A stretch of DNA of 23,872 bases from Cyanobacteria bacterium UBA4641 (GTDB lineage Bacteria > Cyanobacteriota > Vampirovibrionia > Gastranaerophilales > Gastranaerophilaceae), in the NCBI GenBank assembly GCA_002405805.1, contig DHMN01000003.1, forward strand, positions 65,342 to 89,213, in the 5' to 3' direction. Of this stretch, positions 8,106 to 16,494 are shown piece by piece (the stretch's first letter is position 1; each line of letters begins with the position of its first letter). The translations under genes and the position numbers were made by a program. The notes beneath the pieces were generated by a model. It worked only from the letters and a program-made list of their open reading frames with translations, ran no database searches and was not told the origin of the DNA.

Positions 8106-8921
8106 TTACACTGCCATTATTACAATATTATGTTCATCTGCATATTTTACTACTTTTTCTTGGTCAACAATGATGGTTTCATTTGCCTCAACAGCAATCA
8201 AACCGGCATGGTAATGTTTCATTGTTCTCAATGTTTTCATACCGATTGCAGGAATATCAAAACGTTTGTCTTGTTTTGGTTTTGCAACTTTTACAACAAC
8301 TGCATCACCTTTAGCTAATTTTGCACCACGTTTGATACATACATCAGTACCTTCAATAGCCTCAACTGCCATAATCATTTTGTCCTTGATGACAACAGAT
8401 TGACCAACGTCTAATTTGCCCATCTCTTTAGCTAACCAAAAACCGTAATTAACATCACTCATTTGAGCTTCTGTAGGTTTGTGTTTGCCAAGAACACCTG
8501 CAGGAATCATCAAATTTTTGATAAAAATAGTTTGGTCAAGAACTTCAACACCAATTTTGTTAAGTTCTTCAACAATCATCAACATAACTTGGTCATCATT
8601 TAGTCTTGATGCTTCTTTAATCAATTCAACAGCTCTTTTGTCAAATTTGTGCAATTGCAAAAGAACTTTTTTATGAACTTTACCCAAGAAAGTTAATTGT
8701 TTAATTTGCTCTTCTTTCAAAATTGATTCAATTTTATTAACTTCGCCCGGATGGCAGCTGTAAACTTTTGAGCAATGTTTTTTTAGTTCATGAACATTGT
8801 CTTTTGCTAAAGATATGCAAATGACTTCAAAACCGTTTTCTTTCGCATATTGAGCCATTCTTACAGGTAATACACCATCTCCGGCTACCAAACATTGTTT
8901 ATTTTCTAATGTAATAGACAC
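8106..8921 (-). CDS. lpxI: UDP-2,3-diacylglucosamine diphosphatase LpxI
   Basis: Cleaves UDP-2,3-diacylglucosamine to lipid X and UMP. LpxI is the LpxH alternative found in alphaproteobacteria and other phyla. The 271-aa length suits the family (former DUF1009). The N-terminal domain holds VAGDGVLPV (12-20), as in the family's GxG-type start. The conserved C-terminal domain has GTDVCIKRGAKLAKGDAVVVKVAKPKQDKRFDIPAIG, with D222 in the position I take to be the catalytically important aspartate, and then TMKHYHAGLIAVEA. The start codon is GTG at 8921, with AGAGGA about 12 nt upstream. It starts 15 bp after the aldolase and abuts lpxB. Confidence 0.93.
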   Translation of the reverse strand: MSITLENKQCLVAGDGVLPVRMAQYAKENGFEVICISLAKDNVHELKKHCSKVYSCHPGEVNKIESILKEEQIKQLTFLGKVHKKVLLQLHKFDKRAVELIKEASRLNDDQVMLMIVEELNKIGVEVLDQTIFIKNLMIPAGVLGKHKPTEAQMSDVNYGFWLAKEMGKLDVGQSVVIKDKMIMAVEAIEGTDVCIKRGAKLAKGDAVVVKVAKPKQDKRFDIPAIGMKTLRTMKHYHAGLIAVEANETIIVDQEKVVKYADEHNIVIMAV

Positions 8922-8936
8922 CTTTATTTTCCTCTT

Positions 8937-9560
8937 TTACTGTTTTCTTAATGAATAAATCTTTTCTACTTCGCTTTCAGGTAATATTTTAGCACCACCA
9001 AGGAATTTTGTAAAAAGTATTGTTTTTGCATACTCTTCAACAAGTTCCAATTTCAAATAAGTTTCCCTGACGTTTTTTCCACCGACAATAACACCGTGGT
9101 TTGCCATCAATATTACATCATATTCTTTAAAGAACTTTGAAGTCTTTTCAACAAGTTCTTCTGACCCAGGAATTGAATAGTCTGCAAGTGGAATTTTGCC
9201 AAAACAATATACAATTTCCGGTGAAATCGCATCATCTAGGGCTACATTTGCTGATGCAAACGCGGTTAAATATGGTGAATGAAAATGCAAAACACAATTC
9301 ACATCAGTTCTTTGCTTATAAAATTCCAAATGCAAAAATCTTTCACTGGACGGTTTTGAATTGCCACTAACAAGTTTTCCATCCATATCCACAACACTGA
9401 AATCATTTTCAGATAAATATCCGTTAGCAGAAGCTGATGCAGTAATTATAATATCCTCTCCCAAACGACAGGACATATTACCAGAGATTCCCGGTGTGTA
9501 ACCTTTAGAACCTGAAATTTTGCCATATTCAATTAATTCTTTTTGAATATCGTTTAACAT
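8937..9560 (-). CDS. Class II aldolase (fuculose-1-phosphate aldolase-like)
   Basis: Zinc-dependent class II aldolase/adducin-family protein of 207 aa. Members cleave L-fuculose-1-P, L-rhamnulose-1-P or similar sugar phosphates, or epimerise L-ribulose-5-P, and one member (MtnB) is a dehydratase in methionine salvage. The zinc and catalytic residues fall at the E. coli FucA numbers: E73 (SSERFLH), H92 and H94 (LHFHSPY) and H155 (ANHGVIVGG). GNMSCR at 27-32 matches the phosphate-binding G-N-x-S segment. Its ATG abuts the TAG of the lptD-like gene, and lpxI follows 15 bp later, so it is locked into the lipid A operon. Its substrate is unknown; a role in making or salvaging an LPS sugar is inference from position only. 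Confidence 0.85.
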   Translation of the reverse strand: MLNDIQKELIEYGKISGSKGYTPGISGNMSCRLGEDIIITASASANGYLSENDFSVVDMDGKLVSGNSKPSSERFLHLEFYKQRTDVNCVLHFHSPYLTAFASANVALDDAISPEIVYCFGKIPLADYSIPGSEELVEKTSKFFKEYDVILMANHGVIVGGKNVRETYLKLELVEEYAKTILFTKFLGGAKILPESEVEKIYSLRKQ

Positions 9561-11906
9561 CTAGTCCACAGTTTCCTTATTTGGGTCTTCAATATCAATT
9601 ACTTGAGCATGGTCTAAAACTTGCGGTTTTGCTTTTGCATCATTTTTCCTTGTTCTTGATGATACCTTAACCTCTTCTTGCTGTTTTGCAGGAGAGAAAG
9701 CTAATTTACGATTTTCATCCTTTTGATGTTGACCTAATCTTTCAGGGTTTTTAATTTCCATTTTTCCATACTTGATACTTGTTCCTTTTGTATCAAAAGC
9801 CAAGTCAAAGCCGAAGTATGTAGTTTGTCTTACAAAGTCATACCCTAAACGAATTTTGATATCATCAGGTCCAACCGCTATTACAAATCTGTTTTCTTGG
9901 AACAATTTACCGTTAGGTGAATCATCACTCAAGTTAGCCATACCTGACCAACCAACTGACAAATATTTGCAAACTCTGAAAATTTCAGACAAATAAACGG
10001 TTGAATGACCATATCTGTACATATCATAACGAGGAACCGGAGTATGGTCGTCATAACCTGTTTGGAAATATCCTAAATCTTGCATCCAACGTTTATATTG
10101 AACGTGAGCTCTAGGTCCGATTCTACCAACAAACTGAGTATCACCTGTACCATATACGGCAGCAGAACCTTGTAATGCCAAACTCAAATCAAAGTAAAAT
10201 TTATTTTCAGGATTTTCATAAGAATATAATTTTTGAGAAATCTCAGCCATATATCTCAATCTTGTTGTTGAAATATTAGAACCTGCAATTTTTTCACCAT
10301 AGTAGTTCTTATCGTTATCTTCCATCAAACCAAAGCCGATTCTGTGTCTGAATCTTAGACCTTTGCCTTCTGCTAAGAAATCTTTAATACTATAAGCTTT
10401 GTCATAGTAAACTTCAGCCATATATTTCGGCATTCTTGCACCCATAAACCATTCATCCATGAACGAATTTGCGGAATATTGCAAGTATAAATTATCATCC
10501 AAACGCTGAATACCTTTTAAGAAGAAGATATCAGCCGCAGAACCATAACCTAATTCGGTTGAATTGAAGGTATTACGATATTTCAACGCACCACCGAAAC
10601 CAAAGTTACCGTGTTGGTAGTTTAAGAACGGAATAACTTTTACAACAGAGCCTGCAGGGCCTCCAAATACAAATCCGGGACCGATGAACATACCTAATTT
10701 ACGTCTTGAACCAAATTCAGGGTAGTTAGCCTCAAAATAATCACGTTCTTTGTTTGTATAAGCCGTCAAACTTGGCCAAGTGAATAAATATTTACCTTTA
10801 TGTGAAACTTCAATATTTTTTGCAACAAACATATCGTGATTTTTGCGCGCGTCAACATAAATATTTTCGATATTAAAATGTAATTTATTACCAGATGGGT
10901 CACCGAAGAACAAAGCTTTTTCATCATCATCCAAAATCATGTTTGAAAACATTGGTCCAATCATTCTTGAACTCATTCTATAAATTTGAGAGGTTTCAGA
11001 GTGAAGATTACCATCTGTCAAAACAAGCAAAGAATCCTTTTGGACAGCTTTTTTAGCATCCATAATCATCGCATCTGATACAGCTTCCATATTATCCATA
11101 ACCATGGATTCTTCGTTCATATCAACTTCCAAATAATCAGCTTTTGCAGGCATGCCATCTTTTGTAATAAAAACATGACCGATAGCTTTTAAAATATTTG
11201 AATCCTGATTATATGTCATAGTATCAGAAACAACTTTTGTATTTTGAGGAGGCAAATACAATAATGGTCTGCCTGTTGCAACCATATCACCTGTTTCTTC
11301 ATCAAAATTAACCTTATCTGCATCCAATTGCATTTCTTTTTCAGACACTTGTTCAGAAATTCCTGTTTCTAAAGAAATAGAATCTGATGATGGAATATCT
11401 GTTTCCGTCGCATTTTGGATAGAATCAGCAATAGAACCGTCCTCAATTAACAGTTGCTCATTGGTTTCTTCTTCGTCAACATCTTTTTTCTTATTCCAAA
11501 ATTTAACTTTACTTAAAACACTTGATTTCTTTTTAGTTGTTTGACTAACAGGTTTTTCCATCTCATCCGAGTCACTCTGCTCATCATATTGAGGGATATC
11601 AGGCGACATACTGCGGATTTTGTTAGTTAATTTTATACGCATTTGTTTGAAAAACGGAGCACGACCGTCTTTATCATCCAAACTGTCGCTATAATCTCCT
11701 CCCTGATAATCAAAAGAATAGCGGAATTCATGTTGAGTTGTTTCAGGCATCATGCGGTTGCTCATTGGAGAACGAAAGAAATTTTGCCCATCCAAATCTT
11801 CCGGCGTAACCGTTGGCATAACAGAAGGTACTACAACTTCATCACTAGCAAATGCGCTGTGAGAAAATGCCAGAATAAAAAATATTATAAATATAAACTT
11901 TTTCAA
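9561..11906 (-). CDS. lptD: LptD-like LPS assembly protein (OstA domain plus beta-barrel)
   Basis: Expected to insert LPS into the outer leaflet of the outer membrane. The 781-aa protein has a signal peptide (MKKFIFIIFFILAFSHSAFA, cleavage near 20), a long acidic, low-complexity region (about 90-190, including KKKSSVLSKVKFWNKKK), an OstA/LptA-like beta-jellyroll (about 190-300: LDADKVNFDEETGDMVATG, LKAIGHVFITKDGMPAKADYL) and then a region of alternating aromatic, glycine-rich strands to about 720, as in an outer-membrane barrel. Two oddities: only one cysteine, so no E. coli-type disulfides are possible; and a charged tail of about 60 residues follows the last strand. Start is TTG at 11906 with a strong AAGGAAGG. 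Distance from canonical LptD is large, so 'LptD-like' is safest. Confidence 0.8.
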   Translation of the reverse strand: MKKFIFIIFFILAFSHSAFASDEVVVPSVMPTVTPEDLDGQNFFRSPMSNRMMPETTQHEFRYSFDYQGGDYSDSLDDKDGRAPFFKQMRIKLTNKIRSMSPDIPQYDEQSDSDEMEKPVSQTTKKKSSVLSKVKFWNKKKDVDEEETNEQLLIEDGSIADSIQNATETDIPSSDSISLETGISEQVSEKEMQLDADKVNFDEETGDMVATGRPLLYLPPQNTKVVSDTMTYNQDSNILKAIGHVFITKDGMPAKADYLEVDMNEESMVMDNMEAVSDAMIMDAKKAVQKDSLLVLTDGNLHSETSQIYRMSSRMIGPMFSNMILDDDEKALFFGDPSGNKLHFNIENIYVDARKNHDMFVAKNIEVSHKGKYLFTWPSLTAYTNKERDYFEANYPEFGSRRKLGMFIGPGFVFGGPAGSVVKVIPFLNYQHGNFGFGGALKYRNTFNSTELGYGSAADIFFLKGIQRLDDNLYLQYSANSFMDEWFMGARMPKYMAEVYYDKAYSIKDFLAEGKGLRFRHRIGFGLMEDNDKNYYGEKIAGSNISTTRLRYMAEISQKLYSYENPENKFYFDLSLALQGSAAVYGTGDTQFVGRIGPRAHVQYKRWMQDLGYFQTGYDDHTPVPRYDMYRYGHSTVYLSEIFRVCKYLSVGWSGMANLSDDSPNGKLFQENRFVIAVGPDDIKIRLGYDFVRQTTYFGFDLAFDTKGTSIKYGKMEIKNPERLGQHQKDENRKLAFSPAKQQEEVKVSSRTRKNDAKAKPQVLDHAQVIDIEDPNKETVD

Positions 11907-11928
11907 TCTTTACCTTCCTTGTTTATCC

Positions 11929-13089
11929 CTAAATATAATTCAATGGGTTTGTCGGTTTACCGTTTACACGAACCTCAAAGTGACAGTGAGGGCCAGTACT
12001 GTAACCTGTTGAACCTTCTCGTCCGACTGTTTGACCTTTTTTAACGAATTGACCATTACTAACATTGATTGCTGACATGTGACCATACAATGTAGTGATA
12101 GGTTTTCCGTTAATTACACCGTGGTCAAGGATTACAACCTTACCATATCCGCCATACCAACCTGAGTAAATAACTTTACCATCGTTAGAGGCTCTGATAG
12201 CTCCGCCGTTTGGACCTGCAATATCAATACCTGAGTGGAAAATTCTGCTCTTAAATATTGGGTGAGTTCTCCAACCGAATGGAGATGTAATAGGTCCTGA
12301 AATCGGATAACTGAATCCTGTTGACGATACATGGACTTGAGATGAGCCTGAGCTTGCATTTCTTCTTGTCAAACTCTCAATCATGCTCTGAATACTTGCT
12401 GATTGTCTTGCCAATTCTCTTTCAGAACGTTCATAATAACTTTTATCTTTTTGCAAGCGTTCAATCATATTTTTGTTTTCGGCAATTGAACCTTGAATTG
12501 TAGCTTTTTGATTATTAATATCTCTTATTGATGCCTCAACCATTCGTCTTTGAGATTCAACTTGGGTTTTTAACATTGCAATTTGGTTAGCTTTTGCTTT
12601 CACTAACTGCATTCTGCGGTAATCGTCCTGAATAACGATTTTTTCATAATAGAACATGTCCATCATGCTATTAACATCTGTTGCAGACAAAATCAATTCA
12701 AACATGCCTGAACGTTGGTGTTTATATACCTGACGGATTCTTGATTTCATCTGAGCATCAATTGACCTGAATTCATAAATAGCTGTATTAAGTTGACGTT
12801 CCATAGAACTCAAATTTGACACCAACGAATTATAACGTACTGTTGTGTTTTGAAGTTCAACTTGCGCTTTTTCAAGTTTTTGTTGGTTGTTGCTTAATTT
12901 ATTTCTTTCGGTTTTTAGTTTTAAATCAGCTTGTCGTTTCTTTTGCTGGAAATAAAAACGTTTATTATTTGTTTGTTTTAATTTTTGAGTCAAAGAAGAT
13001 TTTGACTGCGCTGCAAAAGTCGGAGCCACAACAGCTCCTACCAAAATCCAGCTTATTAAAAGATATTTTAATGTATTTTTTATACTCAT
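11929..13089 (-). CDS. M23 family murein endopeptidase with coiled-coil (EnvC/NlpD-like)
   Basis: Periplasmic peptidoglycan hydrolase or hydrolase activator. 386 aa: signal peptide (about 1-27, ending PTFAA), a long coiled coil (about 28-245, resembling EnvC) and a C-terminal LytM/M23 domain (about 258-386). The zinc ligands are intact: H285 and D289 (FHSGIDIAG) and H370 (PHCHFEV), with H337 in YGHMS and H368 also present. Unlike E. coli EnvC and NlpD, which lost these residues, this one should be catalytically active. There is no clear Shine-Dalgarno before the ATG at 13089, but the stop of the 34-aa gene lies 7 bp upstream, which suggests translational coupling. The lptD-like gene starts 22 bp after it. 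This places wall cleavage in one operon with LPS export. Confidence 0.9.
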   Translation of the reverse strand: MSIKNTLKYLLISWILVGAVVAPTFAAQSKSSLTQKLKQTNNKRFYFQQKKRQADLKLKTERNKLSNNQQKLEKAQVELQNTTVRYNSLVSNLSSMERQLNTAIYEFRSIDAQMKSRIRQVYKHQRSGMFELILSATDVNSMMDMFYYEKIVIQDDYRRMQLVKAKANQIAMLKTQVESQRRMVEASIRDINNQKATIQGSIAENKNMIERLQKDKSYYERSERELARQSASIQSMIESLTRRNASSGSSQVHVSSTGFSYPISGPITSPFGWRTHPIFKSRIFHSGIDIAGPNGGAIRASNDGKVIYSGWYGGYGKVVILDHGVINGKPITTLYGHMSAINVSNGQFVKKGQTVGREGSTGYSTGPHCHFEVRVNGKPTNPLNYI

Positions 13090-13096
13090 TTTTATA

Positions 13097-13201
13097 CTAT
13101 TTTATAATTATCGGTAACAACATTAATCCCACTGTCCAAGCAATAAAAGTCACACCAATGACAGCTATTATAATCTTTTGATATTTTCTGAAAAATTCCA
13201 T
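13097..13201 (-). CDS. 34-aa single-span membrane peptide ahead of the M23 gene
   Basis: A short open frame of 35 codons from ATG at 13201 to TAG at 13097, too short for usual gene callers. The peptide begins MEFFRKYQKIII and ends LLPIIIK: a short basic N-terminus, then one hydrophobic span of about 22 residues containing W22. The ribosome site AGGGGAG lies 5-6 nt before the ATG and is among the best in the window, while the next gene has none, so translation of this peptide probably delivers ribosomes to the M23 gene. The FRKYQK-hydrophobic start recalls the membrane anchor of SurA/PpiD-type chaperones, but no domain follows. It could be a real small membrane protein or a leader that only serves coupling. 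Confidence 0.65.
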   Translation of the reverse strand: MEFFRKYQKIIIAVIGVTFIAWTVGLMLLPIIIK

Positions 13202-13225
13202 AAATTCTCCCCTTATATATTTTGT

Positions 13226-13254
13226 ATTTTACTATCAAAAAAAAGTTTGTGCAA
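13226..13254 (-). promoter_or_regulatory. Promoter of the envelope operon
   Basis: On the minus strand TTGCAC (13254-13249), a 17-bp spacer with a run of eight T, and TAAAAT (13231-13226), about 25 bp before the ATG of the 34-aa gene. The -10 matches five of six consensus positions and the -35 three of six. The remaining gap up to clpB (13255-13415) is AT-rich; no CIRCE element is visible and I could not assign a clpB promoter. Confidence 0.5.
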
Positions 13255-13415
13255 GAAAATGAAACATGTTATTACAAATAGTTACTTGAAAACATTAACT
13301 TGCCAATAATAAAAAGCAATTATAAATAATTAAATAAAAATTAATTTCAAATGACTTTGGCAAAAATAACGTTAAAATAAAAATATAGAAAATTAGTTGA
13401 ATGGAGTTGATGTAG

Positions 13416-16016
13416 ATGTTAGATTTTGACAAATTTACGAATTATTCTCAAGAGATTTTATCAAGTGCAAATGCCTTGATGAATTCCTATCAGAACTCCC
13501 AAATGGAGCCTGAGCATATAATGCTTACTATGATTAAGGATAACGGAATTATCAAAGACTATTTGACAGAATTAAACTTGTTGAATCAAAACTTTATTAA
13601 TAGAATAGTTCAACGTGTCGAAGGTTTTCCAAAAATCTCAGGACCGATAAATCCGCAAAGCTTGTATTTATCTAACGATACAAGAAGATTGTTAGAACTT
13701 GCAATGGATGAGAGTCAAAAATTAAAAGATGATTTTGTTGGAATTGAGGCTATTTTACTTGGAATGACAAAACTTGATAACAGCAATATCAAATCTTTGT
13801 TAGAAGATTATGGAGTTCGCTCCGGCACAGTATTAGATGCAATGAAAAAAATAAGAGGTAATAAAAAAGTGGATAGCAAAAACGCAGAAGAAAATATGAA
13901 AGCTTTGGAAAAATATTCTACCGATTTAACCGCACTTGCTAAAAAAGGCAAACTAGACCCTGTAATCGGTAGAGACGAAGAAGTTAGAAGAATTATACAA
14001 GTATTGAACAGACGTACAAAAAACAACCCTGTTTTAATTGGTGAACCGGGGGTTGGTAAAACCGCTATTGTTGAAGGTTTAGCTCAACGTATAGTAAGAG
14101 GAGATGTTCCGGAAAGTTTGAAAGATGTTAAATTGATTTCACTTGACTTAGGCGCTCTTGTTGCCGGTGCAAAATTCAGAGGTGAATTTGAAGAAAGATT
14201 GAAAGCCGTATTGAAAGAAGTTGAAGAGTCAAACGGTGAAATCGTTATGTTCATTGATGAGTTGCACACCGTTGTCGGTGCAGGTTCAACAGAAGGTTCA
14301 ATGGATGCAGGCAACTTGTTAAAACCAATGCTTGCTCGTGGAGTTTTAAGAACAATTGGTGCTACAACAATCAACGAATATCGTAAATATATCGAAAAAG
14401 ACCCCGCTCTTGAAAGACGTTTCCAACCGGTTATGGTTGATGAACCGTCAGTTGAAGACACAATCAGTATTTTGCGTGGTTTGAAAGAAAAATACGAAGT
14501 TCACCACGGAGTAAGAATCCTTGATAGTGCAATCATTGAGGCTGCAAAATTATCAGACAGATATATTACAGACAGATTTTTGCCTGATAAAGCAATCGAC
14601 TTGATTGATGAGGCTGCAAGTTCATTACGTATAGAAATTGATTCAATGCCTGAAGAGATTGATACAATGATGAGACAAAAAATCCAATTGGAAATCGAAC
14701 GTGAGGCATTGAAAAAAGAAGATTCTGACGAGGCAAAAGCCAAAGTTGAAGATATTACAAAACAAGTAACAGAACTTGAAGGCAAAATCAATGTACTAAA
14801 AGCTCAATGGGAAAAAGAAAAAGCATCAATTACATCAGAAGCAGATGTAAAAGATGAAATCAACAAAGTAAAAACCCAAATTGAAGAGGCTGAAAGAAAC
14901 ACTGATTTGCAAACTGCAGCTGAATTGAAATACGGCAAACTTCTTGAATTAGAAAAGAAATTAAAAGCTTGTCAAAACAAAGAACACACTGACAACAAAC
15001 TTTTAAAAGAAGAAGTAACCGCAACAGATATTGATGAAGTTGTTTCAAAATGGACAGGAATTCCTGTAACCAAACTTGTTGAATCAGAAATGCAAAAATT
15101 GTTGCACATGGAAGATATTTTGCACAAAAGATTGGTTGGACAAGATGAGGCAGTTGATACTGTATCTGATGCAATCCGTCGTGCTCGTTCAGGTTTGAAA
15201 GACCCTAAACGTCCGATTGGTACTTTCTTATTCTTAGGACCAACCGGTGTTGGTAAAACCGAATTGGCAAAATCTTTGGCAGAATTTATGTTCAACGATG
15301 AAGATGCTCTAATCCGTATTGATATGTCTGAATATATGGAAAAACACAATGTTGCAAGACTTGTCGGAGCTCCTCCGGGATATGTCGGATATGAAGAAGG
15401 CGGTCAACTTACAGAGGCTGTAAGAAGAAAACCTTATTCAGTTGTGTTATTTGATGAAATCGAAAAAGCACACCCTGATGTATTCAATATCATGTTACAA
15501 ATCTTTGATGATGGTCGTTTAACCGATTCAAAAGGCAGAACCGTTGATTTCAAAAACACATTAATAATAATGACAAGTAACATCGGTTCAGATATCATCT
15601 TGGAAAACTCATTAAATTCAATGGTATCACCTGAAGAATTTAACAATACAAAAGAAAAAGTTCTTGCAGTATTGCGTCAACACTTCAAACCTGAATTTTT
15701 GAACAGAATTGATGAAACAATTTTCTTCAAAGCCTTGAATTTACAACAATTGAGCAAAATCGTAGATATCCAAATGGATTACTTACGTAATTTATTAAAA
15801 GACCAAGAATTAGAATTTGTAATCACTGATGAGGCTAAAGAATTTTTGGCAACTCAAGGTTTCAACCCTGTATATGGTGCAAGACCATTGAAACGAGTAA
15901 TTCGTCAACAAGTTGAAAACCCATTATCAAAATTGATTCTTGCTCAAAAATTCTTAAAAGGCGATAAAATCAAAATTGATGTTGATGATGACAAATTGAA
16001 ATTTGAAAAAGTATAA
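13416..16016 (+). CDS. clpB: ATP-dependent disaggregase ClpB
   Basis: Hexameric AAA+ chaperone that, with DnaK, extracts polypeptides from aggregates in the cytosol. It has 866 aa, the normal length. Order of domains: N-terminal Clp repeat domain (about 1-145, FTNYSQEILSSANALM); first ATPase with Walker A GEPGVGKT at about 209, Walker B MFIDELHT and pore motif GAKFRGEFEERL; coiled-coil middle domain (about 410-525, rich in E and K), which marks ClpB rather than ClpA or ClpC; second ATPase with Walker A GPTGVGKT at about 608, GYVGYEEGG pore loop and VVLFDEIEKAHPD; C-terminal domain to 866 with GARPLKRVI. ATG at 13416 follows GGAG. It is a single-gene unit ended by the terminator at 16046. No CIRCE box precedes it, so control by HrcA is not indicated. 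Confidence 0.97.
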   Translation: MLDFDKFTNYSQEILSSANALMNSYQNSQMEPEHIMLTMIKDNGIIKDYLTELNLLNQNFINRIVQRVEGFPKISGPINPQSLYLSNDTRRLLELAMDESQKLKDDFVGIEAILLGMTKLDNSNIKSLLEDYGVRSGTVLDAMKKIRGNKKVDSKNAEENMKALEKYSTDLTALAKKGKLDPVIGRDEEVRRIIQVLNRRTKNNPVLIGEPGVGKTAIVEGLAQRIVRGDVPESLKDVKLISLDLGALVAGAKFRGEFEERLKAVLKEVEESNGEIVMFIDELHTVVGAGSTEGSMDAGNLLKPMLARGVLRTIGATTINEYRKYIEKDPALERRFQPVMVDEPSVEDTISILRGLKEKYEVHHGVRILDSAIIEAAKLSDRYITDRFLPDKAIDLIDEAASSLRIEIDSMPEEIDTMMRQKIQLEIEREALKKEDSDEAKAKVEDITKQVTELEGKINVLKAQWEKEKASITSEADVKDEINKVKTQIEEAERNTDLQTAAELKYGKLLELEKKLKACQNKEHTDNKLLKEEVTATDIDEVVSKWTGIPVTKLVESEMQKLLHMEDILHKRLVGQDEAVDTVSDAIRRARSGLKDPKRPIGTFLFLGPTGVGKTELAKSLAEFMFNDEDALIRIDMSEYMEKHNVARLVGAPPGYVGYEEGGQLTEAVRRKPYSVVLFDEIEKAHPDVFNIMLQIFDDGRLTDSKGRTVDFKNTLIIMTSNIGSDIILENSLNSMVSPEEFNNTKEKVLAVLRQHFKPEFLNRIDETIFFKALNLQQLSKIVDIQMDYLRNLLKDQELEFVITDEAKEFLATQGFNPVYGARPLKRVIRQQVENPLSKLILAQKFLKGDKIKIDVDDDKLKFEKV

Positions 16017-16045
16017 TCTATTCTATTCTTCATCTATATTACAGG

Positions 16046-16078
16046 AGCGGCGCGGACAAAATGTCCGCGCCGCTTTAT
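16046..16078 (+). terminator. Strong intrinsic terminator of clpB
   Basis: GCGGCGCGGACA (16047-16058), loop AAA, TGTCCGCGCCGC (16062-16073): a perfect 12-bp stem, 13 with the A46-T74 pair, followed by TTTATTT. It lies 30 bp after the clpB stop and is by far the most GC-rich short stretch in the window. Confidence 0.92.
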
Positions 16079-16131
16079 TTATATACACCCCTAACAATAA
16101 ACTAACAAACATTTATTACTCTTTTGGTGTT

Positions 16132-16359
16132 ATGAGAAAGATACTAAAATTATTATTCGGAATTTCATTATTAATGTTTTGCACTTTACAAGCTAATGCT
16201 CAAAACGTTAAATTTATTCAAGTTACAGATGTTCACTTAACCCAAGTCAACAAATCAAGACTTGAAACATTTGTCAGCAACATTAATCAAAAATATTCAA
16301 ACAAAGGCATCGATTTTGTTGTATTTACAGGTGATAACATTGATAAAAGAAAAGCCTGA
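16132..16359 (+). pseudogene. Truncated metallophosphoesterase (5' remnant)
   Basis: Reads as 75 aa from ATG at 16132: a signal peptide (MRKILKLLFGISLLMFCTLQANA), then NVKFIQVTDVHLTQ and FVVFTGDNID. These are the first two metal-binding motifs of calcineurin-like phosphoesterases (D-x-H and GD). An intact enzyme needs about 200 more residues with the GNHD and GHxH motifs; here the frame ends at 16359, right after TGDNIDK, where sequence of a response regulator takes over. The frame is open upstream to 16003, but that part overlaps the clpB end and terminator and is not protein-like. There is no good ribosome site. I conclude it is a deletion remnant, not a small functional gene. Confidence 0.7.
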
Positions 16360-16468
16360 TTTAATTTTACTTGATGTAATGATTCCTGAAATTGACAGAT
16401 TTTCACTATGTAAAATCATTAAAAATAACGAAATGATAACAACAATTTACCAAAAGAATGTTATATAG
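16346..16468 (+). pseudogene. Response-regulator receiver-domain fragment
   Basis: In the frame shifted by one from the phosphoesterase remnant, the stretch EKPDLILLDVMIPEIDRF followed by SLCKIIKNNEMITT is the middle of a receiver domain: phospho-acceptor D in LLDVM, then the PEID loop. The normal glycine of PE-x-DGF is R here. About 45 residues that should precede it and the whole C-terminal half, including any DNA-binding domain, are missing. The frame stops at 16468. It overlaps the end of the phosphoesterase fragment, so a deletion joined the two genes inside their coding regions. Confidence 0.7.
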
Positions 16469-16494
16469 AGTGTTTTGGTATAATCAGCTACCAA

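Noticed and set aside
11643..12044. Plus-strand frame of 133 codons across the lptD-like/M23 junction
   Set aside because: It overlaps two well-supported minus-strand genes and has no recognisable domain or ribosome site.
13300..13415. CIRCE or other heat-shock operator before clpB
   Set aside because: No TTAGCACTC inverted repeat or other convincing palindrome was found, only AT-rich sequence.
14084..15349. Long minus-strand frames inside clpB
   Set aside because: They are antisense shadows of a strongly conserved gene. They lack ribosome sites and have serine/leucine-rich, non-protein-like composition.
16003..16131. Upstream extension of the phosphoesterase frame to an ATG at 16003
   Set aside because: It overlaps the clpB end and runs through the clpB terminator hairpin. 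The encoded residues are not protein-like, and a signal peptide begins at the ATG at 16132.
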